Below, one piece after another: positions 42,101-55,947 of a stretch of DNA of 64,000 nt (position 1 is its first letter; each line of letters starts with the position of its first letter). The notes under the pieces are model-generated. The model was not told where the DNA came from. It did no database searches and saw only the letters and a program-made list of their open reading frames with translations. Origin of the DNA: Arsenophonus sp052401645 (GTDB lineage Bacteria > Pseudomonadota > Gammaproteobacteria > Enterobacterales > Enterobacteriaceae); the NCBI GenBank assembly GCA_052401645.1, contig CP198939.1, positions 1,736,001-1,800,000 of the forward strand. The letters are read 5' to 3'. Position numbers and translations under genes: made by a program.

Positions 42101-44714
42101 AAAAGTACTAATTATTAATATTTTCAAATTATGTTTAATATTTGATATCACAATGATTAAAGATAGATCAATAAATATTATTTTTAATTCATGTTTGTCA
42201 TTTTTAAATTAATCATAAATCTATTTTAGTGATTATAACATCATTAATCAGTATAATAATACGAATTATATTTTAATATAAAATATTAATATGAAATATT
42301 ATATAAGTACTTATGTATATTCTGCAATATAAGAATAAAATTCTATTGAGATATTTTTGATATAAATAATTAAAAATTATTATTTCTATGTAAATTTATA
42401 ATTTTGTAGATCATTACTTCATACTCAAAATAATATTTGTTATATTTAATCTATTTATTTAATTTAAAACTTGAATAAGTTTAGTCTTATATAATTTAAT
42501 AATATTTTTATTTAATATAAAAATATCAATTAATGATATTTTTAAATGATGTGTTCTAATTCCTTATAATCTTTATTTTTGTAATAATTTATTAGAATTA
42601 AATTAAATAAACTCTTTTTTAAAGTAAAGAAATAATTTTAAATAAAAGTATTAAAATAAAATAACTTAAATTTTTACATAAAATAATATATATATATCTA
42701 TATTTTATTTTTTATAAAACTAATATTGTAAATTTAACAAATTTGTAAAATCTATTAAATTTTAAAATATTATTTTTTTTACTTATAATATACTATTAAC
42801 TTTATTTTATTAAATTATTTTATGACCAATTATTCTTAAAATAATATTTTAGTGATTTCTATTAGATAATAGTAGATATTCTTTAATAAGATATAAAAAA
42901 TCTCAACAATAAATATAAATTCATAAAATAAATTTATATTAAATAGTCAAATTATGAATAAATATATTAATATTTTTAATATTTTATTATTTTAAATATA
43001 TAATAATAAATATGATTTAAATATCAATATTACTCTTAAATTAATTATTATTACTTAATTTAATTAAAATTGTTTTGACAAAATTATTAAGATAAATAAT
43101 AATAATAAAAATTGGAATATTTATCTTAAGTCAAAATATCAAGATAATATATTATTTAATTAATTTTTTAATAAGATATCCAATTAAAATTTATTTATAT
43201 TTATAATTAAATTCATCTTTTATTTTATTAAAAAATATATTGCATGATATATTTAATATTATTAAATGATTTTATTAGAAACATAAAATATATTTTTTAC
43301 TTTTATTTATTTATAATTCATTGTATTTAAAGTTTTTAAATCATTATAATAAATAATAACTTTTTAATGTTTATTGATTAATTTTTTAATATAAATATTT
43401 GTGATTATTAGATAAATAATAGCAAAAAAATATTATTTATCTAATATATTTTCTTGATTAAATAAAATTTATTATATTACATATTACTATGTTTTTATCA
43501 AAAATTCTAGATTTTACTTAAGTTGTTAATTTATTTTACTATTCAATCTTAAAAATTTTTTTTATTAGGTTTTATCTTTAAATAATTACTATTATATTTA
43601 TAATTATATGATATTATTAATATAAATGTATTCTATTTTAAGATTTATTATTTATCTTTTCAAATTATTTAAAGTATATTTAATATTCGTATTAATATTA
43701 AATAAAATATTTATAAAATAAACTATTAATTAATCTTAATATAATAATCATAATTATGATTATTATATTAAACTTATATACTTATTTTTTTTAAAAATAA
43801 ATGATTACATATTTATACTTTTAATGTTTTAGTATTTTATATATATTTTATAATTAATTAAGAAGAAAAATCTTCTTAGACTTATCTTATATATAAGATA
43901 TTATAGAATATAATATATTTTCAGTTATAATATTTATTACTTAAGAATAAAAAAGATTTTTTATTCTTTTATTATAACTTTCAAATAAAATGAAAAGTTA
44001 TGTCAAAATAATAAATATAATTATTTTTTTAAAATATTTTGATATATATAATAAATATGATCAAAATCATTAATTTTAATGAATTATTTTTATTTTTTAC
44101 TTTATAATAAATTTTATACTTTTAATTTTTAATTAATCTTTAACTAATACATAAAACTAACAAGTAATACCTTATTATTATTAAATGTTCTTAATAAAAT
44201 AATTTTCTATCGTTTATTTAATAAATATTTTAATTTAACTTTTATTCTAATTAATAATGAAAAATTTAATTTAAAATTAAGTTATTAATTATTTAGTCAT
44301 AAAATTTTGCAATTTACTAAAAGTAAAAATTAATACCTAAATTAATTTTATTTTTCATCAATAAAACTTGGATTTATAAAATCATAGAAATTAAACTTAT
44401 TTAAAAGTATTTTTAGAGAAGACGTTATCTATATTTAGAATCTGATTGATTCTAATATCAATGTTAAATAACAACTTTCCATTAAAAATATTTTATTTTA
44501 AAAAAATCTTTTCAAAAATTAAATATATTTTATTAAAATAATCTTTTTAGAAATTGCATATATTGTTTATTATAATATTAAATTTGATATGATTTATATT
44601 TAGATCTTAATTAAATACTTTTATTTAGATATAAATAAAAGTATTAAAATATGTTAGTTAAACAAAAAATAAGATGCTATTTATATTTATAAATTCTTTA
44701 TTAAAAAATAATAA
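39130..44714. other. 5.6-kb gene desert
   Basis: The longest stretch without anything recognisable. No ORF, tRNA or rRNA. Slightly G+C-richer words occur near 40370-40395 and 41168-41190. Four small hairpins cluster at 43859-44001, but in DNA of this composition stems of 7-12 bp arise often by chance. Confidence 0.5.
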
Positions 44715-46760
44715 AATTAATTTTACTTTAAACTATTATAGAAAATATATAATATATATAAAAAATTGAATTATATAATTATTTATAAATAATTTAAATC
44801 AAATTTAAATAAAATAGCGATTTAGATATGAGAATCTTTTTAAAAATTGAAATAATCTAATAAAAATATTTTGTAAAAATTATCTATCAATTATTTCGAT
44901 ATAATAAAATATTATTGAATTATATCAAATTTATAGTAACTATTTATTTATTTTATTAAAATTAAATGCTTGTAATATACACTTTGTTTACCATTATATT
45001 ATTTAAATAAACTTATAAAATTATTAAAACAATTTTAAATTTAATTCACTTAATTAAATAAAAAAAAACATTAAAAAATTTAAAATAAGTTGTATAATCT
45101 TGAATTATTATAGATTACTTAGTTATAAGTAAAACATTTTAATATTTCTTATTTAAATAGTTAATGAAAATTAAATTTATCAAAATACAATAGATATAAA
45201 TATATAATAAAACGAAATTAATTAAAATATTTCTCAATAAAGAATCATATAAATTTATTATTTTAGCAAAAAAATCATTATCTAAGTATAAATATAGAAA
45301 AAGCTAATTAAATTTATGTTAAATCTATTAGATTTTCTATTTATTACAATTTATTTTAAAATAATAAATTAAGGTAATAAAATATATTATATTTATATTA
45401 TTATGTTACTATTTTCTATAAACTGAACACTAATTATTTTAGATAATAGTAATATCATTGATAAAATTTAGCATTATATTACTAATTAGTTTAATTGTTT
45501 TTACTTTTAATAATTTTGTTAAAAAAATTTTATTACTTAAATATTCTAAATAATAAAAAAATATTATTTTTAATTTTCTTATAACTTTACTAAATAAACT
45601 AATTAGAAAATAAAATAGTTTTTTAAATTAATTTAATTTATTAAAGATTAAATATAAGCTTAAAAATTTCAACTCTAATAATTTATTATTATAGCATAAA
45701 AAAAATAAAATACTATTAATTTTAAATTAAAATAATCAATTATATATCTGTATTTTCTTATAAAAATTTATTATAAATAATTTTTTAAGTTATTAATAAC
45801 CATATAACTTAATATCTTAAATAATATTATCTACATAGTTCAGAAAATTTACATAAATATATGATTTTTTAAATTATATAATTAAAATAGAAATTTATAT
45901 AAAAGTATCTTTTATTTAAATCTATATGATTAATAAGATAAAAATTATGTACTTTAGATATATACATTATTTTATTAAACAGATCGAAATATATTAATTA
46001 TATTTATTAAAATTTATAGTTATATTTATTATCTATAGTTTTAATAAATCTATAAATAATAAACTTATGCTCTTTATTGATAGAGAATATCTATATCTAG
46101 ATTCTCAATAGAATTAATTATAAATTTTCATGAAATATGAACTAAAATTGATATAATCAATATTAAAAGCATATTAATAAGAATTTCTTTTAGATATTAT
46201 CAATTCATATATTAATTAACAGAAATCGACACTCTAAATCTGAAAATAATTATTTCAATTTTAATTATTATAAAATAAGTGAATATTTCACTATAATTAA
46301 TTTTATATAAAATACACAGATAGTTATAATTAAAACCAATTAAATTTATAATATTTATAATTTATTAATTATAATTTAATTTATTTAATTTTATTATTAT
46401 ATATTAAATTTTAATATAAAAAAATTATTTAATTTTATAACTAGTTAAATAATATAGTACTATATAAGATATTATTATATCAATATAATAGCTTATATCA
46501 AATATATATAACAATATTTTTATAATTTGCTTTACGTTATACTAAATATTCACTATAATTGCTTATAAGATATTTTTTATTTCTTAATGCATTTAAAATT
46601 ATTCATTAAAAGTAAATATGATAAAAATAATTTTAATAAATATTGTTATTTTTAAAAATATTTTAAATTGCGATATTTTAAAAAAAAATTTTTTTATCTA
46701 AAATATTACTTACAACATTTACCAATATTATAAAACATTTTATAAAATTATACTTACTAT
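44715..46760 (+). pseudogene. prlC: Fossil of prlC (oligopeptidase A)
   Basis: prlC directly precedes rsmJ in E. coli. Bases 46547-46552 read Y-S, and 46586-46618 read N-A-F-K-I-I-H-*-K-*-I against D-A-F-S-R-F-E-E-E-G-I near the PrlC C-terminus, in the same frame, with W-to-L at 46559-46561. Bases 46721-46741 read T-N-I-I-K-H-F against D-A-M-L-E-H-Y close to the end. The expected place of the first block, counting back from rsmJ, is near 46551. The 5' boundary is inferred from the E. coli length of 680 codons. PrlC degrades small peptides, including cleaved signal peptides. Confidence 0.68.
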
Positions 46761-46775
46761 GGTATTAATCAATAA

Positions 46776-47543
46776 ATGATAATTGATAATAAATTAATTT
46801 TTGAAACAGATATTCATCAAAATAGTTTATCGTTTATTTCTGATAAAAAACAATTTAAATATATAAATGATGCGTCAATGGCTCTAGTTTTAACATCAGA
46901 ATGTTTGCAACTAAAGAAATTAGATGAACCTAGATTAGGTGGTATTTATGTTAATTTTTTTTCAAGAACTATGAAGTATAGACATAAATTTGGTGGTGGT
47001 CGAAATGAAGCTATCGCAAAAGCAGTAGGTATCAAAAAATCCTATTTACCAACTGTTGTTGATGCTACTGCTGGTCTTGGTAAAGATGCTTTTGTGCTTG
47101 CTTCATTAGGTTGCAAAGTACAAATGTATGAACGCAATGCAGTTATTGCTGCACTTCTTAATGATGGATTACAACGAGGTTATTCTGATCCTAAAATTGG
47201 AAAATGGTTGAAAAAAAGGATGGTGTTATTGCATGCTTCGAGTATTGAAGCAATATCGAATATTTCACCTATACCAGATGTTATTTATTTAGACCCTATG
47301 TATCCTCATCGAAAAAAAAATGCTTTAGTAAAAAAAGAAATGCGTATTTTCCAATATATTGTAGGTAATGATGAGGATGCTGATAACCTTTTAATTATAT
47401 CGATAACAAAAGCTAAACATCGTGTTGTTGTTAAACGTCCAAGTTATGCATTTCCATTAGCAGGAATATCTCCACAATCAACAATTAAAACTAAAAATCA
47501 TCGTTTTGATATATATTTACGTTCAGATAATCTAGCTTATTGA
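46776..47543 (+). CDS. rsmJ: RsmJ, 16S rRNA m2G1516 methyltransferase
   Basis: 255 residues (E. coli 250). SAM-binding motif VVDATAGLGKDAFVLASLG at 94-112, catalytic-type DPMYPH at 173-178, and KFGGGRNEAIAKAVG at 71-85. It N2-methylates G1516 in helix 45 of 16S rRNA. A loop after NDEDADNLL differs from E. coli but the conserved HRVVVKRPSYA and HRFDIY end is kept. No evident Shine-Dalgarno sequence before the ATG. It stands alone, preceded by the prlC fossil. Together with rsmI, rplM and rpsI it shows that ribosome maturation is still refined in this lineage. Confidence 0.96.
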   Translation: MIIDNKLIFETDIHQNSLSFISDKKQFKYINDASMALVLTSECLQLKKLDEPRLGGIYVNFFSRTMKYRHKFGGGRNEAIAKAVGIKKSYLPTVVDATAGLGKDAFVLASLGCKVQMYERNAVIAALLNDGLQRGYSDPKIGKWLKKRMVLLHASSIEAISNISPIPDVIYLDPMYPHRKKNALVKKEMRIFQYIVGNDEDADNLLIISITKAKHRVVVKRPSYAFPLAGISPQSTIKTKNHRFDIYLRSDNLAY

Positions 47544-50500
47544 TATTAATAAAAGTAATTAAAATGAAATAATAAATAATCTGTTTACAATAAAAAATCG
47601 CTATTTTATTAAAAGATTTTATGAAATATTTATAAATTAATTTTATTCATATAATTTTATTACGAATAATTTATTAATCAAAAAAATATAACTTTTAATA
47701 AAAATAACTTTTCCAAAAGTTATAGACTATTTTAAAATATTAAATATAATTTTAAAAAAAAAAGTTAAATAAATTAAACAAATATTTAAATATATTTTTA
47801 CAAATTTACTATTAATAAATATTAATATGAATATAATTTTAAAAATGCTAAATATTATAAAATGAATTAAAATATCAATATATTTATATCAATATAATAA
47901 TAATTTTATATTTTATATTGATTTTATATAATATTTTAATAGATATTAATAAATCTAATTTAAATAACTTCTATCCTTGAATTAATCAACTAATATTTAA
48001 TAAAAATATAGAAAAATTTTTTTTAAAGTTCAAAAAACTAACTTTAAAAATTAAAAGATTTTATGCCTTTAATATAAAATTTTTTATAAAATAGAGCTAT
48101 TTAATAGATTAAATAATAAAAAATAAATTTAAAAAATTTATATATAAAAATATTTAATAATTTTTTTAAATATTATTAAAAAATAATAAGATTAAATATT
48201 ATATTAATTTATTATTTTAATAATATATTATATAATGCAAACATATTAAAATTAATTAAAGATTATAGTCTCTTTAATTGTAAAAATAATGATTAACTAT
48301 AAAATTATAATATAAATTATTACTTCTTAATTAAAAAATAAATAAATTTTTTAAATTAATTATCTTAATAGAAAATAATTTCTATAATTGTATTGTTTTA
48401 TCTTATATTATAATTAATATTAATTTATCAAATAATAATTACTAATTAAAATAATTAAAATTTAATTAGTATTTATTAATAAAATTAATACTTAAAATTT
48501 TATATAAAGTAAAATATAAAATAATAAATTTAAAGTTATAAAATTAAAATTAATAAATATCTTATTAAATAATAACTGATAAAATTAAATAAAAAAATAA
48601 TTGTTAAATTAACATCTATTAATTAAAATAATATAATTCATACTTTAACTGTTAAATATTAATATATTAAATTCTGATTGTAAAATTCAATATTATGGTA
48701 TAATGATTATAGTATTTTATATCAAAATAAAAAAAGTTAATTAATTAGTTAAAAGTTGTTTACTGAATTAAAGATTATAGATCTTTTTCTAATAAATTTT
48801 TAATTTTTATATTAGTTATGTATAAAATATTTAGATTTTTGTTATAAATTAAAAATTAATAATATAAATTTATCCTTCATAAATAATTTTATTATCAATA
48901 AAGAATAATAATTTTTAGTTAATATCAATAATATAAAAAATAATATTGAGTTAAACTATTAATTATATTTATTAATAAAATATTTCATTATAAAAATTTA
49001 TTTATATTAAAGTTTAATAAAATAAATTATTTTATATATACTAAATATTGAATTTTATAAAAAATAAAGCAGATTATCTATAATGATATCGATTCTTTAT
49101 ATAAAAATTATAAAATTTATAATATTATATATTAAATAATCGAATATAAAACTCTTTATTAATTTATAACTATGTAATTTTGGATTAGAAAATAGTGACT
49201 GAATTAAAGAAAAAATAATGTTATTTATATAAGTTAGTTATATATTTATAAATATATAAAAATATAATAAAATATTTAATAAAATTAATATTTATCAATT
49301 GTATTGTATATCTATAATATATATTATTATATATATTATAATTAATTAAAATAATATATTATTATAAATAATATTTTATTATTTTTAATAAAATAATAAA
49401 ATATTAATCAATAAAATAAAATAATATAAATAAGATACATATTAAATTATACTAAAATTATTTTATTAATTTTAGTATTATATATATTTGATATCTATTT
49501 TATTTTGATAAAATGTATGATTAATTTAATTAATTATTAATATTTATTAGAACTTTATACTTATTAGTTAATTTATTAGTATTCAATACTATTTATTGTA
49601 CAATAAAGCTGTTATATAGTATATTTACATCACAAATTAATAAAATTATAACTAATTTAAGAACACTATAACAATTAGCAATATCTGATATATTATTTAA
49701 TATTTTGTAGTTTTTTATATAACATGTATTTTAATACATGGCTAATATTTTTAATATTGAATATAGTAATTTTTACTTCTATATTAATATATTAGCTTAT
49801 GTTAATATTATACTTATAATAAGCGATTATCTGAAGGTAGTCTAGATAGATTATCAAATCATTAATATATATTATCTTTATCAATTTAGTATAAATATAA
49901 TTGTAACAATATTGTATATATTTAAAATAATGGATTTTTATAGTTTTTATCTCAAAATAATATTTATATATAACATATATAGATTTTGCTAAAATAAAGA
50001 TACATTTATGTATAAAAACGATTCATTTTATTTCTTTGTTGCTTCTTAATATTTTAAATAAGAAGTTCATAATTTAATTTCTTTTAATTCTTTCATATAA
50101 AAGAAATAAACTAATAAAAGTATTATTATAATGTATTATTAATTTCTCTAATAAAATATTTTATATTATTTGAAACTAAAAAATAATACTATATCTCTCA
50201 TTTTTATTAATTTTTGAAAGTTGTAAAATTTTAAATTTCTACTAATGGTAGTAAACATTAATCTAATATATTTTATATGATAATCTTATTTATTAATAAT
50301 AATTTCTTTAACAATAATCTTTATTTTTTATAACTAACTTTTAATATAACTCCTTTATTAATTTGTAGTAGAGTTATTTATCTAAATATGATTAAAGAAT
50401 TATTTAATACTTATCTACTTATATTATTTATGAAAATTAAAAAGCATTTAAGTTTTTTTAATAAATAAATATTATTAACACTTAATTAATAAAAATAATT

Positions 50501-52734
50501 TTTTTATTTTTAAAATAAATAAAAAATTATATTTTATAAGATATATTATATGACATATCATCTAATTTTATTTATTATTGATTTTATTCGAAAATATTCA
50601 TCCATACTTTGATGCAAATAAAAAAGTTATATTTATATGAATTTAATTCAAGTATATAAATAATTAAATTTCATTTTTTAATTATTTTTAAAAAAATATT
50701 TTTAATTAAGTCTTTTATATTTTTTAATATCATTAATTAAAAATATCGATATATGTCTTTTAAATATTTATTTTCTAATTTAATAGAAATTAATAATTAT
50801 TATTAATGTTATATTATTTGTCAATAAATTAGTACAATTAATAAATATGTTTAAATCAATAATTAATTAGTTAATTTTTTTAAAAAATAGAATAAATCTA
50901 TTTTAGTATTTTTGACATTGTTTTACTTATATTAATAAAATTGATTATTTATAATAAAATTATAAATAATCAATAGATAAATAGCAAATTTTATTTCATA
51001 CTTAACTAATTAAATCAGTAGATTTAATTTTATTTTTTTATTTTCTAAGAAAAAACAAAATAGAATATATAGTGAAAAATTTTTAAGAATTTATATTATT
51101 TTAATATTTTATTTAATTGAATAATGTGACTATATTATTTAACAAAATGTTAAGTCACTGACTTAATAGTATATTTAGAAGGAATTAAATAAAATAACGT
51201 ATATACTAAAAATTAGTATTATTATCTATATAAACATATAGATACTTATGATATAAAATCTATTATAAAACAAAATTAATAATCGAAGATAAATTAATAA
51301 TATAAACACAATAATTATAAATTATATTCTAGTCAAAATACTATTTCTTAATTCAGTCTATCAGACTACTATAGTTAATAATAAAAAATATTATAATATT
51401 AAATTAACTCATCAACATTTAAATTAATTACTAAAGTAATATCATATATATAAATAAGTAAAATTTTATTTATTATAATTGGTTGACTTTAATCAAGAAT
51501 TAAAAGATATACTTTTATTATTTATGTAAACTAATATATATTAGTTTATTTATTATTTAATTTTTATTTTTTATTATTAAATTATTAGTTAATTATTTAA
51601 ATTAATATTTAAGAAACTAATTAATATTAACAAAAATAATTTGTATTAATAAAATAATTTATTGCTTAATTTTATTAAAAAATTTAATTAAATAATCTTG
51701 ATATTCATTAAATATATACTTAAATTCTAGAAATTAAATTGAATATTATTTTCTTATCAAGCATAACTTTTCTATAAGAAAAATAATTAATTTATATTGA
51801 AAATAAAAATAAAATTTTTAATTTTATAAAATATAGATAACTTTTCTTTATTATAAAGTTTTAAAAGTTTAAAAATTTGATTTTATTGAAACATAAATAT
51901 AAAATATAAATGATTAAGTATATTTATTAAAAAATTTTTTATTAGTAAATATTTTAGTAATACAAAAATGATATCAAAATAAATAATATAAATCATTACT
52001 AATGATAGTAAATTAATTTGGATTAAGAAGTTCTAATGATGAAACAAATAAATATATTTTATGTTTATTTTATAATATATATAAAATATAATAAAGATTA
52101 TTTTTATAACTTAATTTTGTTTTAATTTTATAATTTTTTTTATTTATAAATATATGTTAATTATATCATCATAAGATGTTTATCTTATATGTCTTAAAAT
52201 TAAAGTTAAATAATTTTATCTTAAAAATAAAAATAATTTATTTAAGAACAATTAAAAAATTTAGATTATAAACTTTTTCTATTAAAAATATCTTTATTAA
52301 ATAAAAACTTGTTTTTTTAAAATAATTAATTCTAATAAAACATATTTTTATAAATTATTTTATAACTATTTCTGAATATAGTTTTTGAAAAATTTTTTAT
52401 TTTTTTAATTTATTAAATATTAATCATAGATTTCTTTTTAATCCATATACAATGAATTAAACATATAAAATTAATTAATTACATTGATAATAAGTGATTT
52501 TATTAATTATGATTATTTAAAATTAACTCTTATTGTAAATAAATTCTAAGCAATTAATATTAATTCTTTGATTAATTATCGTTATGTTTATAAATTTAAT
52601 ATAAACTATATAAAATATATTATAGAGAAAATAATATTGATTATATATAGTTAGAATATCGTTTAATAAATAAAATAAGTAAATTTAAAAAATTAAACCT
52701 TGCTACTTTAATATATATATTCTATTTAATATTT
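47544..52734. other. 5.2-kb gene desert between rsmJ and pitA
   Basis: In E. coli dtpB, uspA and uspB lie between rsmJ and pitA, so remains of those may be present, but I could not detect convincing blocks. A 20-bp inverted repeat lies at 47704-47723 (ATAACTTTT-CC-AAAAGTTAT), about 160 bp past rsmJ, without a T-run. No tRNA or rRNA seen. Confidence 0.5.
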
Positions 52735-54222
52735 TTAGATAAATTTTATTGCCATCCAATAAAATAAACCAGAAAGTATAATGGAAATAGGTAATGTAAA
52801 TAACCAAGCTAATAATATATTTTTAATTGTTTTAATTTGTACCCCGCCACCATTAACAATCATAGTACCTGCTACAGCGGAAGATAAAACCTGTGTTGTT
52901 GATACAGGCATACCAGTGTAACTTGCAATACCAATAGAAACTGCAGCAGTAATTTGAGCAGAAACGCCTTGTGCATAAGTCATACTTTTTTTACCAATTT
53001 TTTCACCAATTGTTATAGCAGCGCGCTGCCAACCAATCATAGTACCTATAGAAAGAGCTAAAGCAACTGCAATAATAATCCAAAGTGGCGCATATTCCAC
53101 TGTATTAAGTAAATCACTACTCAATTTTTTAAGAAAACGTGCATCAGAAGATGGTGTTTCAGGTAATTTAGCTACATCTAATGCTGTATTAGATAAACAT
53201 ATTAATAATCGACGTATTTGATTACGTTCATCGATATTTAATGCTGAATAACTTTGGATATTAGTTAAAATTAGTGATGTTTGTTTTAGAGCATTAATAG
53301 GATATAAATTATTACAATAAAATTTATCATCTAAAGTTTTTAACTTTGAATTCTCTTGTGACTTATTAACAATATGATTTAATGCTGATCGATGTCCTAC
53401 ATAATAATGTTGTAGATGCGTTATTGCACGATGAATACATATTATATCATAACCACTAGCTTTTACATTAAGTACAAATCCAGATGGTACTACCATAATT
53501 AACACAAGCATAATAAAACCAATACCTTTTTGACCATCATTAGCTCCATGAGCAAAACTAACTCCAATTGCGGATAAAATCAATGTAATACATATCCAAA
53601 AAGGTGGTTTTCTTTTTCCATCTTTCTCTTCTTGTTCAAGAGGTGTTAAATAAATACGAGTATGTTTTTTTGTATTACTACAATAATAACGTAAAAATGA
53701 AATAAAAAATCCTGCCATAACAAAGCCAATTATAGGGGAAAGAATGAGGGAAAGAAAAATTTCAATAACTTTTGAGATGTTTAATGCATCAAGTATTGAG
53801 GAGTTTGTCACTAATGAATTAGTTAAACCAACACCAATAATAGCGCCTATTAATGTATGTGAACTAGAAGCAGGTAATCCAAAATACCATGTACCAAAAT
53901 TCCAAATAATAGCGGCTAATAGCATAGAAAAAACCATTGCTAAACCATGATTAGAACTTAGATTTAATAGAAGATTTGTTGGCAGAAGATGCATAATAGC
54001 ATAAGCGACACTAAGCCCACCTAAAATAACACCAAAAAAATTAAAAATACCAGCCATAATAACAGCAAATTTAGCCTGCATTACTCGAGTATAAATAACT
54101 GTTGCTACCGCATTTGCGGTATCATGAAAACCATTAATTACTTCATAAAATAACACAAATAACAGTGCTAATATTAATAAAAAACAGGTATAGAAATCCA
54201 AACCAGTAAATAAATCCAGCAT
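52735..54222 (-). CDS. pitA: PitA, low-affinity metal-phosphate/H+ symporter
   Basis: 495 residues (E. coli 499), about ten membrane segments in two homologous halves separated by a cytoplasmic loop (about 185-375). Signatures: GFHDTANAVATVIYT from 31, GLPASSSHTLIGAIIG at 115-130, FAHGANDGQKGIG at 223-235 and GMPVSTTQVLSSAV at 437-450. It imports phosphate as a neutral divalent metal complex driven by protons. In the last motif the E. coli His is Gln444 (codon CAG), while the equivalent His122 of the first half is kept. In E. coli rsmJ and pitA are near neighbours with the same relative orientation. May be the only phosphate importer if Pst is lost. Confidence 0.97.
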   Translation of the reverse strand: MLDLFTGLDFYTCFLLILALLFVLFYEVINGFHDTANAVATVIYTRVMQAKFAVIMAGIFNFFGVILGGLSVAYAIMHLLPTNLLLNLSSNHGLAMVFSMLLAAIIWNFGTWYFGLPASSSHTLIGAIIGVGLTNSLVTNSSILDALNISKVIEIFLSLILSPIIGFVMAGFFISFLRYYCSNTKKHTRIYLTPLEQEEKDGKRKPPFWICITLILSAIGVSFAHGANDGQKGIGFIMLVLIMVVPSGFVLNVKASGYDIICIHRAITHLQHYYVGHRSALNHIVNKSQENSKLKTLDDKFYCNNLYPINALKQTSLILTNIQSYSALNIDERNQIRRLLICLSNTALDVAKLPETPSSDARFLKKLSSDLLNTVEYAPLWIIIAVALALSIGTMIGWQRAAITIGEKIGKKSMTYAQGVSAQITAAVSIGIASYTGMPVSTTQVLSSAVAGTMIVNGGGVQIKTIKNILLAWLFTLPISIILSGLFYWMAIKFI

Positions 54223-55947
54223 AAATCTTAAACCAATTTGTTAAATATGAACTTAATGTATTCATTATCAGTGACAAACAGTAACGGTGGAAGTAAAATT
54301 TATATCTTTTTAATTTTTAATTAAGAAAAGTGAATAAAAAAAAATATTTTTACTTTTATTAAGTTACATAAATAAAGAAATAAATATATTTTAAATATTT
54401 AATAAGATATATTTATATCTACATATATTAAAATTTAAATAAATATTATTTCTTATTTAATAGGTATTATTATATTGTTATTACCAATAAACATTTTTAT
54501 ATAAAAAGATTTTTATAAAATTCGACTAAATTACTATTTATATAGAAGCAATATTAATCTTATTTTTATAAAATTAATATAGAGCAAAAAAATAAAATGT
54601 TCATAATAAATAATAATAGATAAAATAAATAAAAGAAATTTAATCTTTAATTATGTATAATAATATAAATTTATTTAGAATTTATATTAAGACTTTTTAT
54701 ATATCTATTAATTATTAGTTTTATAAGTCGACATTAATTTATTTTAATCAATTTCAGCTTATAAATTAATATAAAACGCTATATTAATTATTCTAAAAAT
54801 TAGAATAATATTCTTATTGTAATAGTTTATATTAAAACATCAATTTACTATTATTTAAGAATAAAATACTAACTAATATTTGTTATTTTATACTTAAATT
54901 ATTTAGATAAAAATAGATAATAAATTTTATAATATGTATGTTTTAATAAAAAGATTATTAATTTAATAGTACTAATTGTTCCTATTAATAACTTTAAATA
55001 TCTTTAAATTTATTAAGGAATTTTATATTTTATAGTTTGTTATAAATTTTTAAAAAATATCTAATAAAAAAATAGACTTAATATATTTTGAATCATATAA
55101 GATATATTATTAATAGTTTAAGAATACTTTTTAGTATTGCGATTTTAATTGAAATTAGTTTTTAAAATATATTTTTTTAAAAAATATATTTAATATTTAA
55201 AGATAAAGATTTTTTATGATAAACTATTTTTAAATTTAAAATTGTTATTAATTTTATAAAATATTTAAGTAATACTTTATTTTATAAATATTTTTTTTAA
55301 AGATGCTTAATTTATAAAAAATTATTAATTCTAATTTTATTAGAAATAAGTTTTTTAAACATTTTATTTTAAAAAAATTTTTAATTTATTAAAATTCTCA
55401 AAGTAAACTAGTAACAATATATTATATATATAAATTATAGTTTTAAATCAATAAAAATATATTTTTAATATACATTCAATATATAGAAAATCATAATTCT
55501 TTCTTTATACTTCAATTATTAATATTCTTAATTAAAGTGATTTAATGATTATTCATTTATCATCAACTATAAAATTATAGCTTATGATTATAAATATATT
55601 AAATATATATATTATTTTATAATGTTTATTAATATATTATTATTTTAATTAATTTTAGATTTATATTAAAAGTCAATGTAATAAATTAAAGATCATAGTA
55701 TTAATTGATAATATTATTTATTTTTTTGAATTAATCCTTCTAAGATCAAATTAAATAAAGAAATTATTTATATTGTAAATGTTAATTTGATTAACACCAA
55801 TTATGATGTTTTAGTTCTTATTAAATTATAATATCTTTAGTTTTTTTTATTTTATTAAAATATCATTTTTATTTTTTATAAAATAAAAATTATATATATA
55901 TTTATAATATTCTATATATTTGTATTTTTTATTAAATATCATTAAAA
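54223..55947. other. 1.7-kb desert between pitA and pckA
   Basis: No gene. In E. coli envZ ends tail-to-tail with pckA. On the plus strand at about 55790-55825 the codons read N-T-N-Y-D-V-L-V-L, which weakly recalls N-H-N-G-M-L-E-L of the EnvZ C-terminus with one extra codon, at roughly the right distance from the pckA stop. That is suggestive only, so I do not call a pseudogene. Confidence 0.35.

Noticed and set aside
43859..44001. Four adjacent perfect hairpins (stems of 8, 7, 12 and 8 bp).
   Set aside because: With two random bases pairing about 40% of the time here, 8-bp stems arise roughly every 150 bases and 12-bp stems every few kb; the cluster contains almost no G:C pairs.
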